A DNA stretch of 64,000 nucleotides from positions 434,001-498,000 of the forward strand of contig JAEUTZ010000021.1 of NCBI GenBank assembly GCA_016787725.1, in the 5' to 3' direction. The notes beneath the pieces were generated by a model that worked only from the letters and a program-made list of their open reading frames with translations, was not told where the DNA came from and ran no database searches. The position numbers and the translations under genes are program-made. Below are positions 34,275 through 44,100 of this stretch, in pieces (the stretch's first letter is position 1; every line of letters begins with the position of its first letter). This DNA comes from Cyclobacteriaceae bacterium (GTDB lineage: Bacteria > Bacteroidota > Bacteroidia > Cytophagales > Cyclobacteriaceae).

Positions 34275-36635
34275 ATGGTTTATCCGGCTGAATTCGAAAG
34301 TAAAATTGGTTTTGATCAGATCCGTCAGCGATTGTTGAATTATTGTTTGTGCCCACTTGGCGTGCGGAGGGTGGAGGAGATTGAATTTCGTACAGACTTT
34401 GATCTACTGCAAAAGCTACTCCGGCAGAACCTTGAATTTAAACTGATTCTTGAGAAAGATGAAGAGTTTCCTGCAATCAACTTCATTGATCCAGGAGATT
34501 ACCTGAAAACGGCTGCTATTGAGGATAGTTTTCTGGAGGAAGAGGGATTCCATACGATTTTACTTTCGTTACAAGCGATTCTTGCCTGCAAACAGTTTTT
34601 GGCGACCCGAAGCGAAATTTACCCGGAACTATTTTCCCTTTCCCATGTAGTCAACATCCCGAAGAGCGTGGTTCAAGCCATTGAATCGAAATTTGATGAC
34701 AAAGGTCAAGTTCGCGATAGTGCTAGTGCAGATTTGGGAAGGATTAGGAAGCGACTGCGCGAAGAACAAGGCCGGGTGAAACGCTTGGTGGATCAAATCT
34801 TTCGACAGGCGATAGAGCATGGCTGGGTACCGGAAGCGGTTTCAACAACAATTCGCGATGGCCGCTTGGTAATTCCTATCAGTGCGGAACACAAACGCAA
34901 ATTGCAGGGATTCATTGTTGACGAATCTTCGACCGGACAAACGGTCTATATGGAACCAGCCGAAGTATTGGAGGCAAATAATGAAATCCGGGATTTGCAT
35001 CATGCAGAGCGAAGAGAAATTGTAAAAATTTTACGCGATCTCACCCGGCTGGTTCGCGAGCATTTGCCGGATCTTATCCCCGCTTATGATTTTTTATCGA
35101 TCATTGATTTTACCCGGGCGAAGGCCAAGTTCTCATTGGATATTGGAGCTGAGTTACCGGAAGTGAAGCCCTATCCCTATCTCAATTGGATGCAGGCACG
35201 GCATCCGCTTCTTTTTTTGAGCTTACGCGGCAAGCGTGAGGTGGTGCCGCTTACCATTGACTTACCCGAGGAGCAATCATTTCTTCTGATCTCAGGTCCT
35301 AATGCGGGCGGCAAATCAGTCTGCCTCAAGACAGTAGGGTTGCTTCAATACATGGCGCAATGTGGATTGTTGGTTCCCATGCACGATCGTTCCACCGTTG
35401 GCATTTTCAAAAATATTTTTCTGGATATAGGCGATCAGCAATCGTTGGAAAATGATTTAAGTACGTACAGTTCTCACCTGAAGAATATGGCCTACTTTCT
35501 GGAGAATGCCAATGAGCAAACGTTGGTGTTGCTGGATGAACTTGGTGCAGGAACCGATCCCAACTTTGGCGGTGGAATTGCAGAGGCAATTTTAGATCAA
35601 TTATTGAAGCAGGGTACATGGGGGGTTGCCACTACCCACTATTACAACTTGAAGTTGTTTGCCGGCAAACACAGTCGCATTCGCAATGGGGCCATGCAAT
35701 TTGACAGTAAAAAATTAGAACCCTTGTTCCAATTGGAAATTGGAAAGCCGGGCAGTTCGTTTGCGATTGAGATCGCGCGGAAGACCGGGTTGTCGGATAC
35801 TACCATTAAGAATGCAGAGGCCATTATTGGAAAGGAACTGACTGGATTGGAATCGTTGATGAAGTCAGTGGCTGATGAAAAGCAAGCTCTGGGAATGCGA
35901 CTCAGGGAAATTCAGGCCAAAGAAAAGCAGTTATCAGAGTCATTGAAGCGTTATGAAAAGTTGGCAGATGAATTAAGTTCCAAAAAGAAGGAGATTATCG
36001 ATAAAGCTAAAAACGAAGCTTCACTCTTGTTAAGGGAAACGAACCGTGAAATTGAAAAGACCATTCGCCATATCCGGGAGAACAAGGCTGAAAAGAAGGA
36101 AACTAAACGGGTGCGGGAAGGCTTGCAGGGGCTGGTACAAAAAGTGAAACCGGTAGTCAGGGAAGTTATATCCAATGAGAAAATAGCGGTCGGGGATAGT
36201 GTTCGTTTGGTAGGTCAGGAAGTAAGCGGTAAAGTTATTTCGATTAAAGATGAAATAGCACTTGTTCAATTCGGTGATTTACGATCACAAATAAAACTCA
36301 AGAAACTGGTTCGCAGTGATCAGGTGATTTCGAATCCAACCATTTCCCGGGTTAAATCGCTGGGTGTAGATGTAATCAGTAAGCAAACAACTTTTGTTGG
36401 AACACTCGATATTCGGGGTAAGCGCGTGGAAGAGGTGAATGCCCTGGTTGATCAATTTTTAGATAATGCTCTTTTACTGGGACAGGCGGAGGTAAGGATT
36501 TTGCACGGGAAAGGGGAAGGTGTGCTTCGAAAAGTAGTTCGGGAACAATTAAAATTAAATAGAGGGGTAGCTTCCTTTGCGGATGAACACGTAGACCGTG
36601 GTGGTGATGGAATAACGGTGGTGGTATTGAAGTAA
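34275..36635 (+). CDS. mutS2: MutS2 ATPase/endonuclease
   Basis: A 786-residue MutS2 protein, a MutS paralogue without the mismatch-recognition domain that suppresses homologous recombination and, in some bacteria, rescues collided ribosomes. The clamp/lever part fills residues 1-300. The ATPase follows with Walker A GPNAGGKS at 341-348, Walker B LLDELGAGTDP and the TTHYYNLK segment. A coiled coil spans about 510-640, and a C-terminal Smr nuclease domain has LDIRGKR and HGKGEG (near residue 743). The ATG at 34275 starts MVYPAEFESKIGFDQIR, the family N-terminus; an upstream TTG at 34269 is less likely. Confidence 0.96.
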   Translation: MVYPAEFESKIGFDQIRQRLLNYCLCPLGVRRVEEIEFRTDFDLLQKLLRQNLEFKLILEKDEEFPAINFIDPGDYLKTAAIEDSFLEEEGFHTILLSLQAILACKQFLATRSEIYPELFSLSHVVNIPKSVVQAIESKFDDKGQVRDSASADLGRIRKRLREEQGRVKRLVDQIFRQAIEHGWVPEAVSTTIRDGRLVIPISAEHKRKLQGFIVDESSTGQTVYMEPAEVLEANNEIRDLHHAERREIVKILRDLTRLVREHLPDLIPAYDFLSIIDFTRAKAKFSLDIGAELPEVKPYPYLNWMQARHPLLFLSLRGKREVVPLTIDLPEEQSFLLISGPNAGGKSVCLKTVGLLQYMAQCGLLVPMHDRSTVGIFKNIFLDIGDQQSLENDLSTYSSHLKNMAYFLENANEQTLVLLDELGAGTDPNFGGGIAEAILDQLLKQGTWGVATTHYYNLKLFAGKHSRIRNGAMQFDSKKLEPLFQLEIGKPGSSFAIEIARKTGLSDTTIKNAEAIIGKELTGLESLMKSVADEKQALGMRLREIQAKEKQLSESLKRYEKLADELSSKKKEIIDKAKNEASLLLRETNREIEKTIRHIRENKAEKKETKRVREGLQGLVQKVKPVVREVISNEKIAVGDSVRLVGQEVSGKVISIKDEIALVQFGDLRSQIKLKKLVRSDQVISNPTISRVKSLGVDVISKQTTFVGTLDIRGKRVEEVNALVDQFLDNALLLGQAEVRILHGKGEGVLRKVVREQLKLNRGVASFADEHVDRGGDGITVVVLK

Positions 36636-36671
36636 AAAGGTCTGCTTATTCAGCAGACCTTTAATTTTTTA
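36636..36671. terminator. Intrinsic terminator after mutS2, probably bidirectional
   Basis: A 10-bp perfect stem AAAGGTCTGC / GCAGACCTTT (36636-36645 and 36653-36662) with a 7-base loop, followed by a T-rich tail. An A run precedes the stem, so it could also stop transcription of the opposing lipoprotein gene. Confidence 0.85.
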
Positions 36672-36683
36672 TTGGGGTTATAA

Positions 36684-37148
36684 TTATAATCCGAACGTAT
36701 AAACCCAGGCCCCTTTTACAACCCCGGTTCGGGCGGTATAACCCGTTCCATTAAATGTAAATGATACGGTGAGGGTAGACTCAGTAACGGCATAGGTAAC
36801 CGGCAACTCATCAGCAGTACCCTTATCCCGAATAATTTGGGTCTCGGGTGCCGTACCAAAATCCCAGGTACCACTCGCCTTCCACGGACTGAGACTCGGT
36901 CGGCTGGAAGTAGTGTAGTTAAATGGTGGTGAGCCCTTCGTACCGGAAAATACAAGCTGAAAACCTGTATAGTCGGATGTTTTATCAACGCCATCCAGCG
37001 TAACGGAATTGATTTTCCAGGTCTTGGCCAGTTTGTCAAATTGAACATCCGTCACGGGGGGTGCGGGTGGCGGGTCATCTCCACAATTGGAAAATGTCAC
37101 CAATACACTAACCAATGTTAATAGGCTAAGAATTCTAAGCGATTTCAT
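36684..37148 (-). CDS. Lipocalin-like putative lipoprotein
   Basis: A 154-residue putative lipoprotein. From the ATG at 37148 it begins MKSLRILSLLTLVSVLVTFSNC, with a lipobox-like FSNC before an acidic, proline-rich linker (DDPPPAPPVTD). The mature part alternates strands: LAKTWKINSVTLDGVDKTSDY, FQLVFSG, YTTSSRPSLSPWKASGTWDF and LTVSFTFNGTGY. This is the pattern of the lipocalin-like/DUF5004 families of Bacteroidota. Ligand unknown. Alternative ATGs at 37151 and 37184 do not change the mature protein. Confidence 0.75.
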   Translation of the reverse strand: MKSLRILSLLTLVSVLVTFSNCGDDPPPAPPVTDVQFDKLAKTWKINSVTLDGVDKTSDYTGFQLVFSGTKGSPPFNYTTSSRPSLSPWKASGTWDFGTAPETQIIRDKGTADELPVTYAVTESTLTVSFTFNGTGYTARTGVVKGAWVYTFGL

Positions 37149-37259
37149 CATATTTTTCAACAAAAACCTGTTAAACATAATCAATTCAAGGTTCTAAAAA
37201 AAGCCCGTTACACTCCAACATAAGTCCTCTTAATGGAACGGATTAACTGAATTGTAACC

Positions 37260-37877
37260 CTATTTATACTTTAAAATGTCGATTTTTTCAGCGGTTTGCG
37301 GATATTCCTGCTCCTGATTTGAAGCAATGATTACCAGAATTTCTTTTGGCAGATTATTTAATTGATTCCAATACCAAGCAATTGATTTTTTGTCAAGGTT
37401 GGTGGTGGGCTCATCCAGAAAAAGTGCACTTCCTTCTGAATAAAAGGCTAGTCCTAACTTTAAACGCTGCCGCATACCGGAAGAAAAATTCGCCACGGTT
37501 TTATCTTTTGCGTGGGTTAACTCAAATAGCTCCAACAATTCAGCGATTGATAGGTTCTTTCGAACGCGTTTGAATTTGAAGTGGAAATGGACCATTTCCA
37601 GCAGCGTAAACTCATCGATCAGATCCATATACGGAGTCGCAATCGAAATGTGTTTGAAAACTTCTTCTTGTGGCAAAACCGATCCGCTGGTTTCGTAAAT
37701 CAAATTCCCCTGGCTGGGAAGCAATTGCCCCCACAGAATCTGCAGTAAGGTTGATTTGCCAGACCCATTGGGGCCAACAATCGCATAGTTATTTTCGGGA
37801 GAAAATTGAAACGAGAGGTCTTTAAAAATCCATTCGCGATTGAATCGCTTGCTTAGATTTTCGACCTTTATCTTCAT
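37260..37877 (-). CDS. ABC transporter ATP-binding protein (orphan)
   Basis: A 205-residue single ABC ATPase domain. Walker A GPNGSGKST (near residue 36), the signature FSSGMRQRLKLG, Walker B SALFLDEPT and a C-terminal switch region are all present, so ATP binding looks intact. There is no membrane domain in the protein and no permease gene beside it. It overlaps the lpxA stop by four bases and is the last gene of the lipid A block, which suggests a role in envelope transport with a permease encoded elsewhere. Exact substrate unknown. Confidence 0.9.
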   Translation of the reverse strand: MKIKVENLSKRFNREWIFKDLSFQFSPENNYAIVGPNGSGKSTLLQILWGQLLPSQGNLIYETSGSVLPQEEVFKHISIATPYMDLIDEFTLLEMVHFHFKFKRVRKNLSIAELLELFELTHAKDKTVANFSSGMRQRLKLGLAFYSEGSALFLDEPTTNLDKKSIAWYWNQLNNLPKEILVIIASNQEQEYPQTAEKIDILKYK

Positions 37878-38674
37878 TCAAAAGCGGTGGTGTGGGCAGA
37901 AAATCCCTTCATTACTCCACGTTCACTGCTGCGTATAAATTGAACAATGTAATCACGCTCTTCTGTTGCTGCCAGTTCACTTTCTACAAGATCCAGCGCC
38001 TTGGAGTTATTCAACCCTTTCAGGAAAATGTATCGATACACTTCCTGAATTTCGCTGATCTTCTCGGCACTAAAACCTCTTCGTCTTAACCCTACCGTAT
38101 TCACCCCGGCATAGGAAAGCGGTTCGCGGGCAGCCTTGGTATAAGGAGGAACATCTTTTCGCACGAGGGAACCCCCGGAGATCATGACATGGGCTCCCAC
38201 TTTTACAAATTGATGCAGGGCACTGGCACCACCGATGATCGCCCAATCGTCAATGGTTACGTGGCCGGCAACTTGCACGGTGTTTACTAAAATGCAATGA
38301 TTGCCGATCAGACAATCGTGGGCTACATGCACGTAGGCCATCAGCAAACAATTTTTGCCGATCTGGGTGCGGAATTTATCCGTGGTACCGCGGCTGATGG
38401 TTACACATTCGCGAATCACCGTGTTATCGCCAATAAAGGTTTCTGTTTTTTCACCAGCAAATTTTAAATCTTGCGGAATGGAGGATACAGAAGCGCCCGG
38501 GTAAACTTTTACACCTTTGCCCAATCGTGCCCCTTCCCAAATGATGGCATTGGGGCCAATCCAACAATTGTCTTCTATGACCACATCGGATTTGATGGTG
38601 GCAAAGGGTTCTATAATTACGTTGTTGCCAATTTTCGCCTCTGGGTGAACGTTGGCTAGCGGATGATAACTCAT
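37874..38674 (-). CDS. lpxA: UDP-N-acetylglucosamine acyltransferase
   Basis: A 266-residue LpxA, which adds the first hydroxyacyl chain to UDP-GlcNAc in lipid A synthesis. The left-handed beta-helix repeats are evident (IGNNVIIEPF, IEDNCWIGPN and so on), and the catalytic His lies in HVAHDCLIGNHCIL, with GGASALHQFVKVG and the C-terminal helices following. The ATG at 38674 begins SYHPLANVHPEAKIG, the family N-terminus, and overlaps the lpxC-fabZ stop in ATGA, whereas the longer frame does not match the family. Length is typical. Confidence 0.96.
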   Translation of the reverse strand: MSYHPLANVHPEAKIGNNVIIEPFATIKSDVVIEDNCWIGPNAIIWEGARLGKGVKVYPGASVSSIPQDLKFAGEKTETFIGDNTVIRECVTISRGTTDKFRTQIGKNCLLMAYVHVAHDCLIGNHCILVNTVQVAGHVTIDDWAIIGGASALHQFVKVGAHVMISGGSLVRKDVPPYTKAAREPLSYAGVNTVGLRRRGFSAEKISEIQEVYRYIFLKGLNNSKALDLVESELAATEERDYIVQFIRSSERGVMKGFSAHTTAFE

Positions 38675-40071
38675 GAATCTTTTCGCACAATACTGGCCGT
38701 CATGGAACCTTCGCACACCAAACTATTCCCTACATAGGCACGCCCGTACATTTTGGCAATGCCTCGTTTAATTGGAGCAATAAGATCGCACTGAATAACC
38801 AGGGTATCGCCCGGTAATACCATTTTACGGAACCGGAAATTTTCGATGCCGAGGAAGTACGTCCAATAATTTTCTGGGTCGGGCACTGTATTCAATACCA
38901 GAATCCCTCCGGTTTGCACCATGGCTTCTACCTGAAGCACTCCGGGCATCACCGGGTTGCCCGGAAAATGACCCTGAAAGAAGGGTTCGTTATACGTTAC
39001 GTTTTTAACACAAGCAACCGTCTCACTGTCCAGGTAAATCACTTTATCAATCAACAGGAAAGGATAGCGATGGGGAAGGGTTCCCGTAATTTTATTGATG
39101 TCCATCACCGGTGGAAGACTTGGGTTGTATTTTGGCCTTCCCTTCTTGTCATCTTCCTGCATAGCCTTTTTCAACTTGCGTGCAAAGGCAACGTTGGCGG
39201 CATGCCCTGGTCTTGCTGCCAGGATCTGTGCTTTTAAAGGGCGACCGGCTAAGGCCAGATCTCCAATAATGTCCAGCAACTTGTGGCGAGCCGGTTCATT
39301 GTTATAACGTAGCTCGATGTTGTTCAGGATACCTTCTTTTTTTACTTCCACTTTGGGTTTACCCAACATCTTGGCGATGTTTTCCAATTCATGTGTTTCC
39401 ACCACACGGTCGACAATCACAATGGCATTGTTCAGATCTCCACCTTTGATCAGATTGTTCTTGTAAAGCATTTCCAGCTCGTGCAAAAAGCAGAAAGTGC
39501 GGCAAGAGGCAATTTCTTTTTCAAATTGCCGAATGTTGGTGATGGACGCATGCTGGCTGCCCAACACAGGTGAATTGTAGTCGATCATCACTGTTACCCG
39601 ATAATCATCGAGTGGCAATGCTGCTATTTCTACATTTCGGGCTGCTTCACGGTAAAAAATGCTATCCTGCACTTCATAGAAATCACGCAACGCATTTTGT
39701 TCTTCCGATTCAGCTTCTTTCAGAATATTTACAAACTGAATCGAACTGCCATCCATGATGGGAGCCTCCGGGCCATCCAGTTGAATAAGAACATTGTCAA
39801 TTTCAAGGCCTACCAACGCGGCTAAGGTATGCTCTATCGTACTCACACGGGCTCCACTCTGCTCAATGGTGGTTCCACGAGAGACGTCTACCACGCGATC
39901 ACAATCAGCATCAATAATAGGCGAACCAGGTAAGTCAATCCGCTGAAACTTGATTCCGTGGTTAGGCTTAGCCGGTATGAAGGTCATGTTGGTTTGCACG
40001 CCCGTATGCAAACCCACCCCCGAAAGGGTCACCGACTTCTTAATCGTTTGTTGCTTATGATTGAGCCTCAT
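38671..40071 (-). CDS. LpxC-FabZ fusion (lipid A deacetylase plus hydroxyacyl dehydratase)
   Basis: A 466-residue two-domain enzyme. Residues 1-305 are LpxC, the zinc deacetylase that commits to lipid A synthesis: zinc ligands His81 (STIEHT), His263 and Asp267 (ARHKLLD), and the catalytic His290 (GHAAN) are present. Residues about 325-466 are FabZ, the (3R)-hydroxyacyl-ACP dehydratase of fatty acid synthesis: PHRYPFLLIDKV, and catalytic His368 (GHFPGNP) and Glu382. The fusion is a known Bacteroidota arrangement and may balance the shared hydroxyacyl-ACP pool between lipid A and membrane lipids. It sits between lpxD and lpxA. Confidence 0.96.
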   Translation of the reverse strand: MRLNHKQQTIKKSVTLSGVGLHTGVQTNMTFIPAKPNHGIKFQRIDLPGSPIIDADCDRVVDVSRGTTIEQSGARVSTIEHTLAALVGLEIDNVLIQLDGPEAPIMDGSSIQFVNILKEAESEEQNALRDFYEVQDSIFYREAARNVEIAALPLDDYRVTVMIDYNSPVLGSQHASITNIRQFEKEIASCRTFCFLHELEMLYKNNLIKGGDLNNAIVIVDRVVETHELENIAKMLGKPKVEVKKEGILNNIELRYNNEPARHKLLDIIGDLALAGRPLKAQILAARPGHAANVAFARKLKKAMQEDDKKGRPKYNPSLPPVMDINKITGTLPHRYPFLLIDKVIYLDSETVACVKNVTYNEPFFQGHFPGNPVMPGVLQVEAMVQTGGILVLNTVPDPENYWTYFLGIENFRFRKMVLPGDTLVIQCDLIAPIKRGIAKMYGRAYVGNSLVCEGSMTASIVRKDS

Positions 40072-40128
40072 AGGTAAAAAGTGGGCAAATTTAAGGGGTT
40101 ATAGGCCCATTACCAAACTAAATGGCGG

Positions 40129-41202
40129 CTACTGACCGTTGTTTCCTGGCGTGATATTGACGGCTTTCAGGTCTGCTGTCTTCTTTTCAAGCTCCCGAAG
40201 CCGGTCATTTAGCTCGGGCAATCGTTTGAAAATGACGTAGGAGCGAAAATGGTCTTTTAAATCAAAGGCTGGTGACCCATTGAGTTGCGTACCTTCTTCT
40301 TTTGGCGATTTCAAAATACCGGATTGCGCTCCGATTTGTGTTCGGTTTGCGATTACAAGATGACCGGCAATTCCGACCTGACCGGCAATCATCACGCTTT
40401 CGCCAACTTTGGTTGATCCTGAAATGCCCGTTTGAGCGGCAATGACCGTATTTTTTCCGATCTCTACGTTGTGTGCTATCTGGATCAGGTTATCCAATTT
40501 TACCCCCCGCCTTACAATCGTAGAGTCGCCAAATAAAGTGGCACAATCAATGACGGTGTTGGCACCAATGGTCACATTATCTTCAATCAATACATTGCCT
40601 AGTTGTGGAATGGATTTGTAGGAACCATCCCCCTGAGGTGCAAATCCGAACCCATCACTTCCAATCACCGCACCTGCGTGTATTACACAGTTATTGCCGA
40701 TGCGTGAATCTGCGTAAATTTTTACGTTGGGATGTAAAATGGTGTTATTGCCGATCACAACATTATCCCCTATAAATACGTGAGGATAAATTTTTACGTT
40801 ATCACCGATGGTTACTTTATTGCCAATATATGAGAAGGCGCCCCGGTAAATTTGTGTCCCGGTGGCAGATCCATCACCGATGAAAGAAGGTTGCTCAATG
40901 CCTGATTTCTGAAATGAAATCACCTTGTGATATTCTTCCAGCAACGCGGTAAAACTGGTATAGGGATCATCCACCAAAATCAATGATGATGTGATTTCTT
41001 TTCTCGCCTGAAAATCTTTCTTTACGATGACAGCGCTTGCCTGCGTGGTATAAATAAAATGCTCGTACTTGGGGTTCGACAAAAATGCTATTTGACCCTT
41101 TTTGGCATCCTGAATTTTAGCGAGCATATTGATTTTCTCTGCTCCATTGCCTTTCACCTCTCCACCCAACATGGCTGCAATTTGAGCAATGCTAAACTCC
41201 AT
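40129..41202 (-). CDS. lpxD: UDP-3-O-acylglucosamine N-acyltransferase
   Basis: A 357-residue LpxD, adding the second hydroxyacyl chain in lipid A synthesis. An N-terminal uridine-binding domain (residues 1-100) precedes many hexapeptide repeats (IGNKVTIGDNVKIYPHV, IGANTVIDCATLFG). The expected catalytic His is in QIAHNVEIGKNTVIA, and the C-terminal helix (LPELNDRLRELEKKTADL) supports trimer formation. It lies between the HD-domain gene and lpxC-fabZ on the same strand, with gaps of 50 and 57 bases. Confidence 0.95.
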   Translation of the reverse strand: MEFSIAQIAAMLGGEVKGNGAEKINMLAKIQDAKKGQIAFLSNPKYEHFIYTTQASAVIVKKDFQARKEITSSLILVDDPYTSFTALLEEYHKVISFQKSGIEQPSFIGDGSATGTQIYRGAFSYIGNKVTIGDNVKIYPHVFIGDNVVIGNNTILHPNVKIYADSRIGNNCVIHAGAVIGSDGFGFAPQGDGSYKSIPQLGNVLIEDNVTIGANTVIDCATLFGDSTIVRRGVKLDNLIQIAHNVEIGKNTVIAAQTGISGSTKVGESVMIAGQVGIAGHLVIANRTQIGAQSGILKSPKEEGTQLNGSPAFDLKDHFRSYVIFKRLPELNDRLRELEKKTADLKAVNITPGNNGQ

Positions 41203-41252
41203 AAACGATGTACGTGTTAATTATGAAATAGGTAGGTGCTTATCGAAGGCCT

Positions 41253-42482
41253 TTACAAAGATACATTTTTGGGCCAGCATAAATAGTTTTTTTCTACGAT
41301 TTTGCTGATGGCTTTAATGCTGGGAAGATCAGAGGCATGTGCGATATCTACCACCGCACCCTTTTTCGTCAGAATGTTGATCGATTTACCCCCGGAAACA
41401 TAGGCTTCATTGCTGACGGTGCCCAGTGAATAGAGATAATTTGTATCCTTTCTTAAAATGCCGTAGCGTTGATGAATTTCAAGCCTGACTTTTTCAACGG
41501 CTGTTTTTTTAATGGGTTCGGTAGAGAGCACAATCTGAAACAGTTCTCGTTGTAAAAGGCGGTTACACAGTCCTGATAAAATAGTATCCGGATGATTTCT
41601 CCAGTTTTTGATGGCCCCCCAAATATCATTGTCATCCATCTGTCCAAAAATGTCTAATAATTCAGGGCGGTCGTTAAAATCGGTAAGCTTGTAATCAATC
41701 ATCAGGAAATTTCCCAACGCATCCGTTGCAGGTAGAGCTTCCCCTGCTTGCAACAAGTATTGCCCTCTTCGAATGATGTTCACCATCATGCGCTCGGCAC
41801 TTAAGGCGGTCTTATGTAAATAGACTTGCCAGTACATTAGTCTCCGTGCATGTAAAAAACTTTCTATGCTATAAATACCTTTTTCTTCCACAACCAGTTG
41901 ATCCCGATGTACATTCAGCATGGCGATGATCCGGTCCACACCAATCGTACCTTCCAGCACTCCGGTAAAAAAACTGTCGCGGGTTAGGTAATCCAGGCGG
42001 TCAATATCCAACTGACTGCTGATTAACTGGTGAAAGAATTTTCTTGAGTAACTGTTTCTGAAAAATTGAATGGCCAGGCCCAATGCACCGTTAAACTGTT
42101 TATTTAATTCTTTCATGAACAGGTAGGAAAGACTCTCATGCCTGACATCCTTAAGGAGAGTTTCTTCCAACGCATGGGATAAGGGTCCATGGCCTATATC
42201 ATGGAGCAAAATGGCAATCTGAGCGGCCTCCGCTTCCTGGTCTGAGATTTCAATTCCTTTCAGCTGCAAATTTTTGATCACCCGGCTCATCAGGTGCAAA
42301 GCACCCAATGCATGATGAAATCGTGTATGCATGGCCCCGGGATACACCAGGTCACTTAATCCCAGTTGTTTAATGTAACGAAGTCGCTGGAAATACGGAT
42401 GCTGAATCAGGTCGTAAATCAAATCACTTTGAATGGATATGAACCCATACACCGGATCATTGATAATTTTCTTTTTATTCAA
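41253..42482 (-). CDS. HD-domain phosphohydrolase (SAMHD1/YdhJ-like)
   Basis: A 409-residue HD-domain protein resembling deoxynucleoside triphosphate triphosphohydrolases and SAMHD1-type proteins. Metal ligands are seen in order: MHTRFHHALG (first His), ILLHDIGHGPLSHA (HD pair) and DIDRLDYLTRDS (later Asp). Start is a TTG at 42482 giving MNKKKIINDPVYGF, the start seen in relatives; there is no earlier ATG. Substrate could be dNTPs or other phosphates. It leads the minus-strand lpx block and diverges from porX 58 bases away, so promoters for both must lie in that short gap; I find no exact box there. Confidence 0.9.
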   Translation of the reverse strand: MNKKKIINDPVYGFISIQSDLIYDLIQHPYFQRLRYIKQLGLSDLVYPGAMHTRFHHALGALHLMSRVIKNLQLKGIEISDQEAEAAQIAILLHDIGHGPLSHALEETLLKDVRHESLSYLFMKELNKQFNGALGLAIQFFRNSYSRKFFHQLISSQLDIDRLDYLTRDSFFTGVLEGTIGVDRIIAMLNVHRDQLVVEEKGIYSIESFLHARRLMYWQVYLHKTALSAERMMVNIIRRGQYLLQAGEALPATDALGNFLMIDYKLTDFNDRPELLDIFGQMDDNDIWGAIKNWRNHPDTILSGLCNRLLQRELFQIVLSTEPIKKTAVEKVRLEIHQRYGILRKDTNYLYSLGTVSNEAYVSGGKSINILTKKGAVVDIAHASDLPSIKAISKIVEKNYLCWPKNVSL

Positions 42483-42540
42483 GCGAGGGGTTGAGATTGA
42501 AATAGATGCTGTAAATTAGGAAGATTTTTATCCAGGTTTC

Positions 42541-44100
42541 ATGCAAAGATACAGCATTTTGTGGGCGGATGATGAGATTGATTTACTCAAACCTCATATT
42601 TTATTTCTTCAGCAGCGTGGCTATGATGTAACACCGGTTAATAATGGTTCGGAAGCAGTGGAACTTTGCGAATCGAAGCATTTTGATATTGTCTTTTTGG
42701 ATGAACACATGCCTGGAATGTCCGGGTTGGAGGCGTTAAACCTGATTAAGAATCAGAAGCCCTCCTTACCAGTGGTAATGATAACCAAAAATGAAGAGGA
42801 GCAAATTATGGAAGAGGCCATTGGTGCCAAGATCGATGACTATTTAATCAAACCCATTAATCCTAGCCAAATCCTATTGTCGATCAAGAAGATTTTGGAC
42901 AATAAACGGCTGGTAATTGAAAAAACGAATTTGAACTATCAGCAGGAGTTCCGAAAAATCAGCATGGCTTTTCTGGATGATATGAACCACACACAGTGGG
43001 CAGAAATTTACCGGAAGCTGGTGTATTGGGAACTTCAAATGGAGGAGTCGGGTAACCGGGATATGGCGGAAGTATTGGAGATGCAAAAGGTAGAGGCCAA
43101 TGTTAATTTTTGCCGGTTCATTAAACGGAATTATGAAGGCTGGCTGAACAATCCGAATATCGACAAGCCTTTGATGTCGCATCAAATCATGAAGAAAAAT
43201 GTATTTCCGGAAATTAAACCGGGCATATCCACTTTTTTTGTTTTGATTGATAATCTAAGGTTTGATCAATGGAAAACCATTGAACCCGTCCTGAGTGAAT
43301 TTTTCAATGTAGATCGCGAAGAGACCTATTACTCCATTTTGCCAACCACGACTGCCTATGCCCGCAATGCCATATTCTCCGGGATGATGCCTTCGGAGAT
43401 GGCCAAGATCCATCCGGATCTTTGGGTAGGCGAAGATGAGGATGAGTCAAAGAATAATTATGAAGATGATTTTTTATCCAAGCAGATTCGCAAGAACAAT
43501 CTGAATATCAAATTCTCGTATAATAAGATAAAGAAACTGGAAGAAGGCCGTGACCTGGCCGACTCGATTAACAACCTTTTTCACAACGATCTGAATGTAA
43601 TCGTTTACAATTTTGTGGACATGCTTTCACACGCGCGTACCGATATGGCCATGGTTCGGGAGTTGGCCCCCGATGAATCTGCTTACCGATCTATTACGAA
43701 GTCGTGGTTCATTCACTCACCCTTATTTGAGGTGTTGCGAAAGATTGCCGACAAGAAGGCGAGATTAATCATTACCACTGATCACGGCACCATCCGTGTG
43801 AAACGAGCATTCAAAATCGTAGGCGATCGGAGTGTCAATACGAATCTTCGGTATAAACAGGGAAAGAACCTCGGGTTTGAAGGCGACAAAGTATTTGAGG
43901 CGAGTAAGCCTGATCGCTTTTTCCTGCCAAAAACCAATGTTTCCACGGCCTATGTATTTGCCACGGAAGATCAGTTCTTTGCCTATCCCAATAACTACAA
44001 CTACTATGTAAATTTCTATAAAGACACCTTTCAGCATGGTGGCGTTAGCCTGGAGGAGATCATCATTCCTTTTATTTTATTATCTTCGAAAAATGCCTGA
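42541..44100 (+). CDS. porX: PorX, T9SS response regulator with PglZ phosphatase domain
   Basis: A 519-residue response regulator of the type IX secretion system (T9SS). The receiver domain spans about 1-120 with acidic DDE residues near the N-terminus, the phospho-acceptor Asp54 (FLDEHMPG) and Lys near 106 (YLIKPIN). The C-terminal part is a PglZ-type alkaline phosphatase-like domain with VLIDNLRFDQWK, YSILPTTTAYARNAIFSG and TTDHGTI, matching PorX proteins known to cut cyclic and linear oligonucleotides. Its partner kinase PorY is not in the window. The tsaE start overlaps its end by eight bases. The CHU_C protein in this window is a potential T9SS client. Confidence 0.95.
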   Translation: MQRYSILWADDEIDLLKPHILFLQQRGYDVTPVNNGSEAVELCESKHFDIVFLDEHMPGMSGLEALNLIKNQKPSLPVVMITKNEEEQIMEEAIGAKIDDYLIKPINPSQILLSIKKILDNKRLVIEKTNLNYQQEFRKISMAFLDDMNHTQWAEIYRKLVYWELQMEESGNRDMAEVLEMQKVEANVNFCRFIKRNYEGWLNNPNIDKPLMSHQIMKKNVFPEIKPGISTFFVLIDNLRFDQWKTIEPVLSEFFNVDREETYYSILPTTTAYARNAIFSGMMPSEMAKIHPDLWVGEDEDESKNNYEDDFLSKQIRKNNLNIKFSYNKIKKLEEGRDLADSINNLFHNDLNVIVYNFVDMLSHARTDMAMVRELAPDESAYRSITKSWFIHSPLFEVLRKIADKKARLIITTDHGTIRVKRAFKIVGDRSVNTNLRYKQGKNLGFEGDKVFEASKPDRFFLPKTNVSTAYVFATEDQFFAYPNNYNYYVNFYKDTFQHGGVSLEEIIIPFILLSSKNA

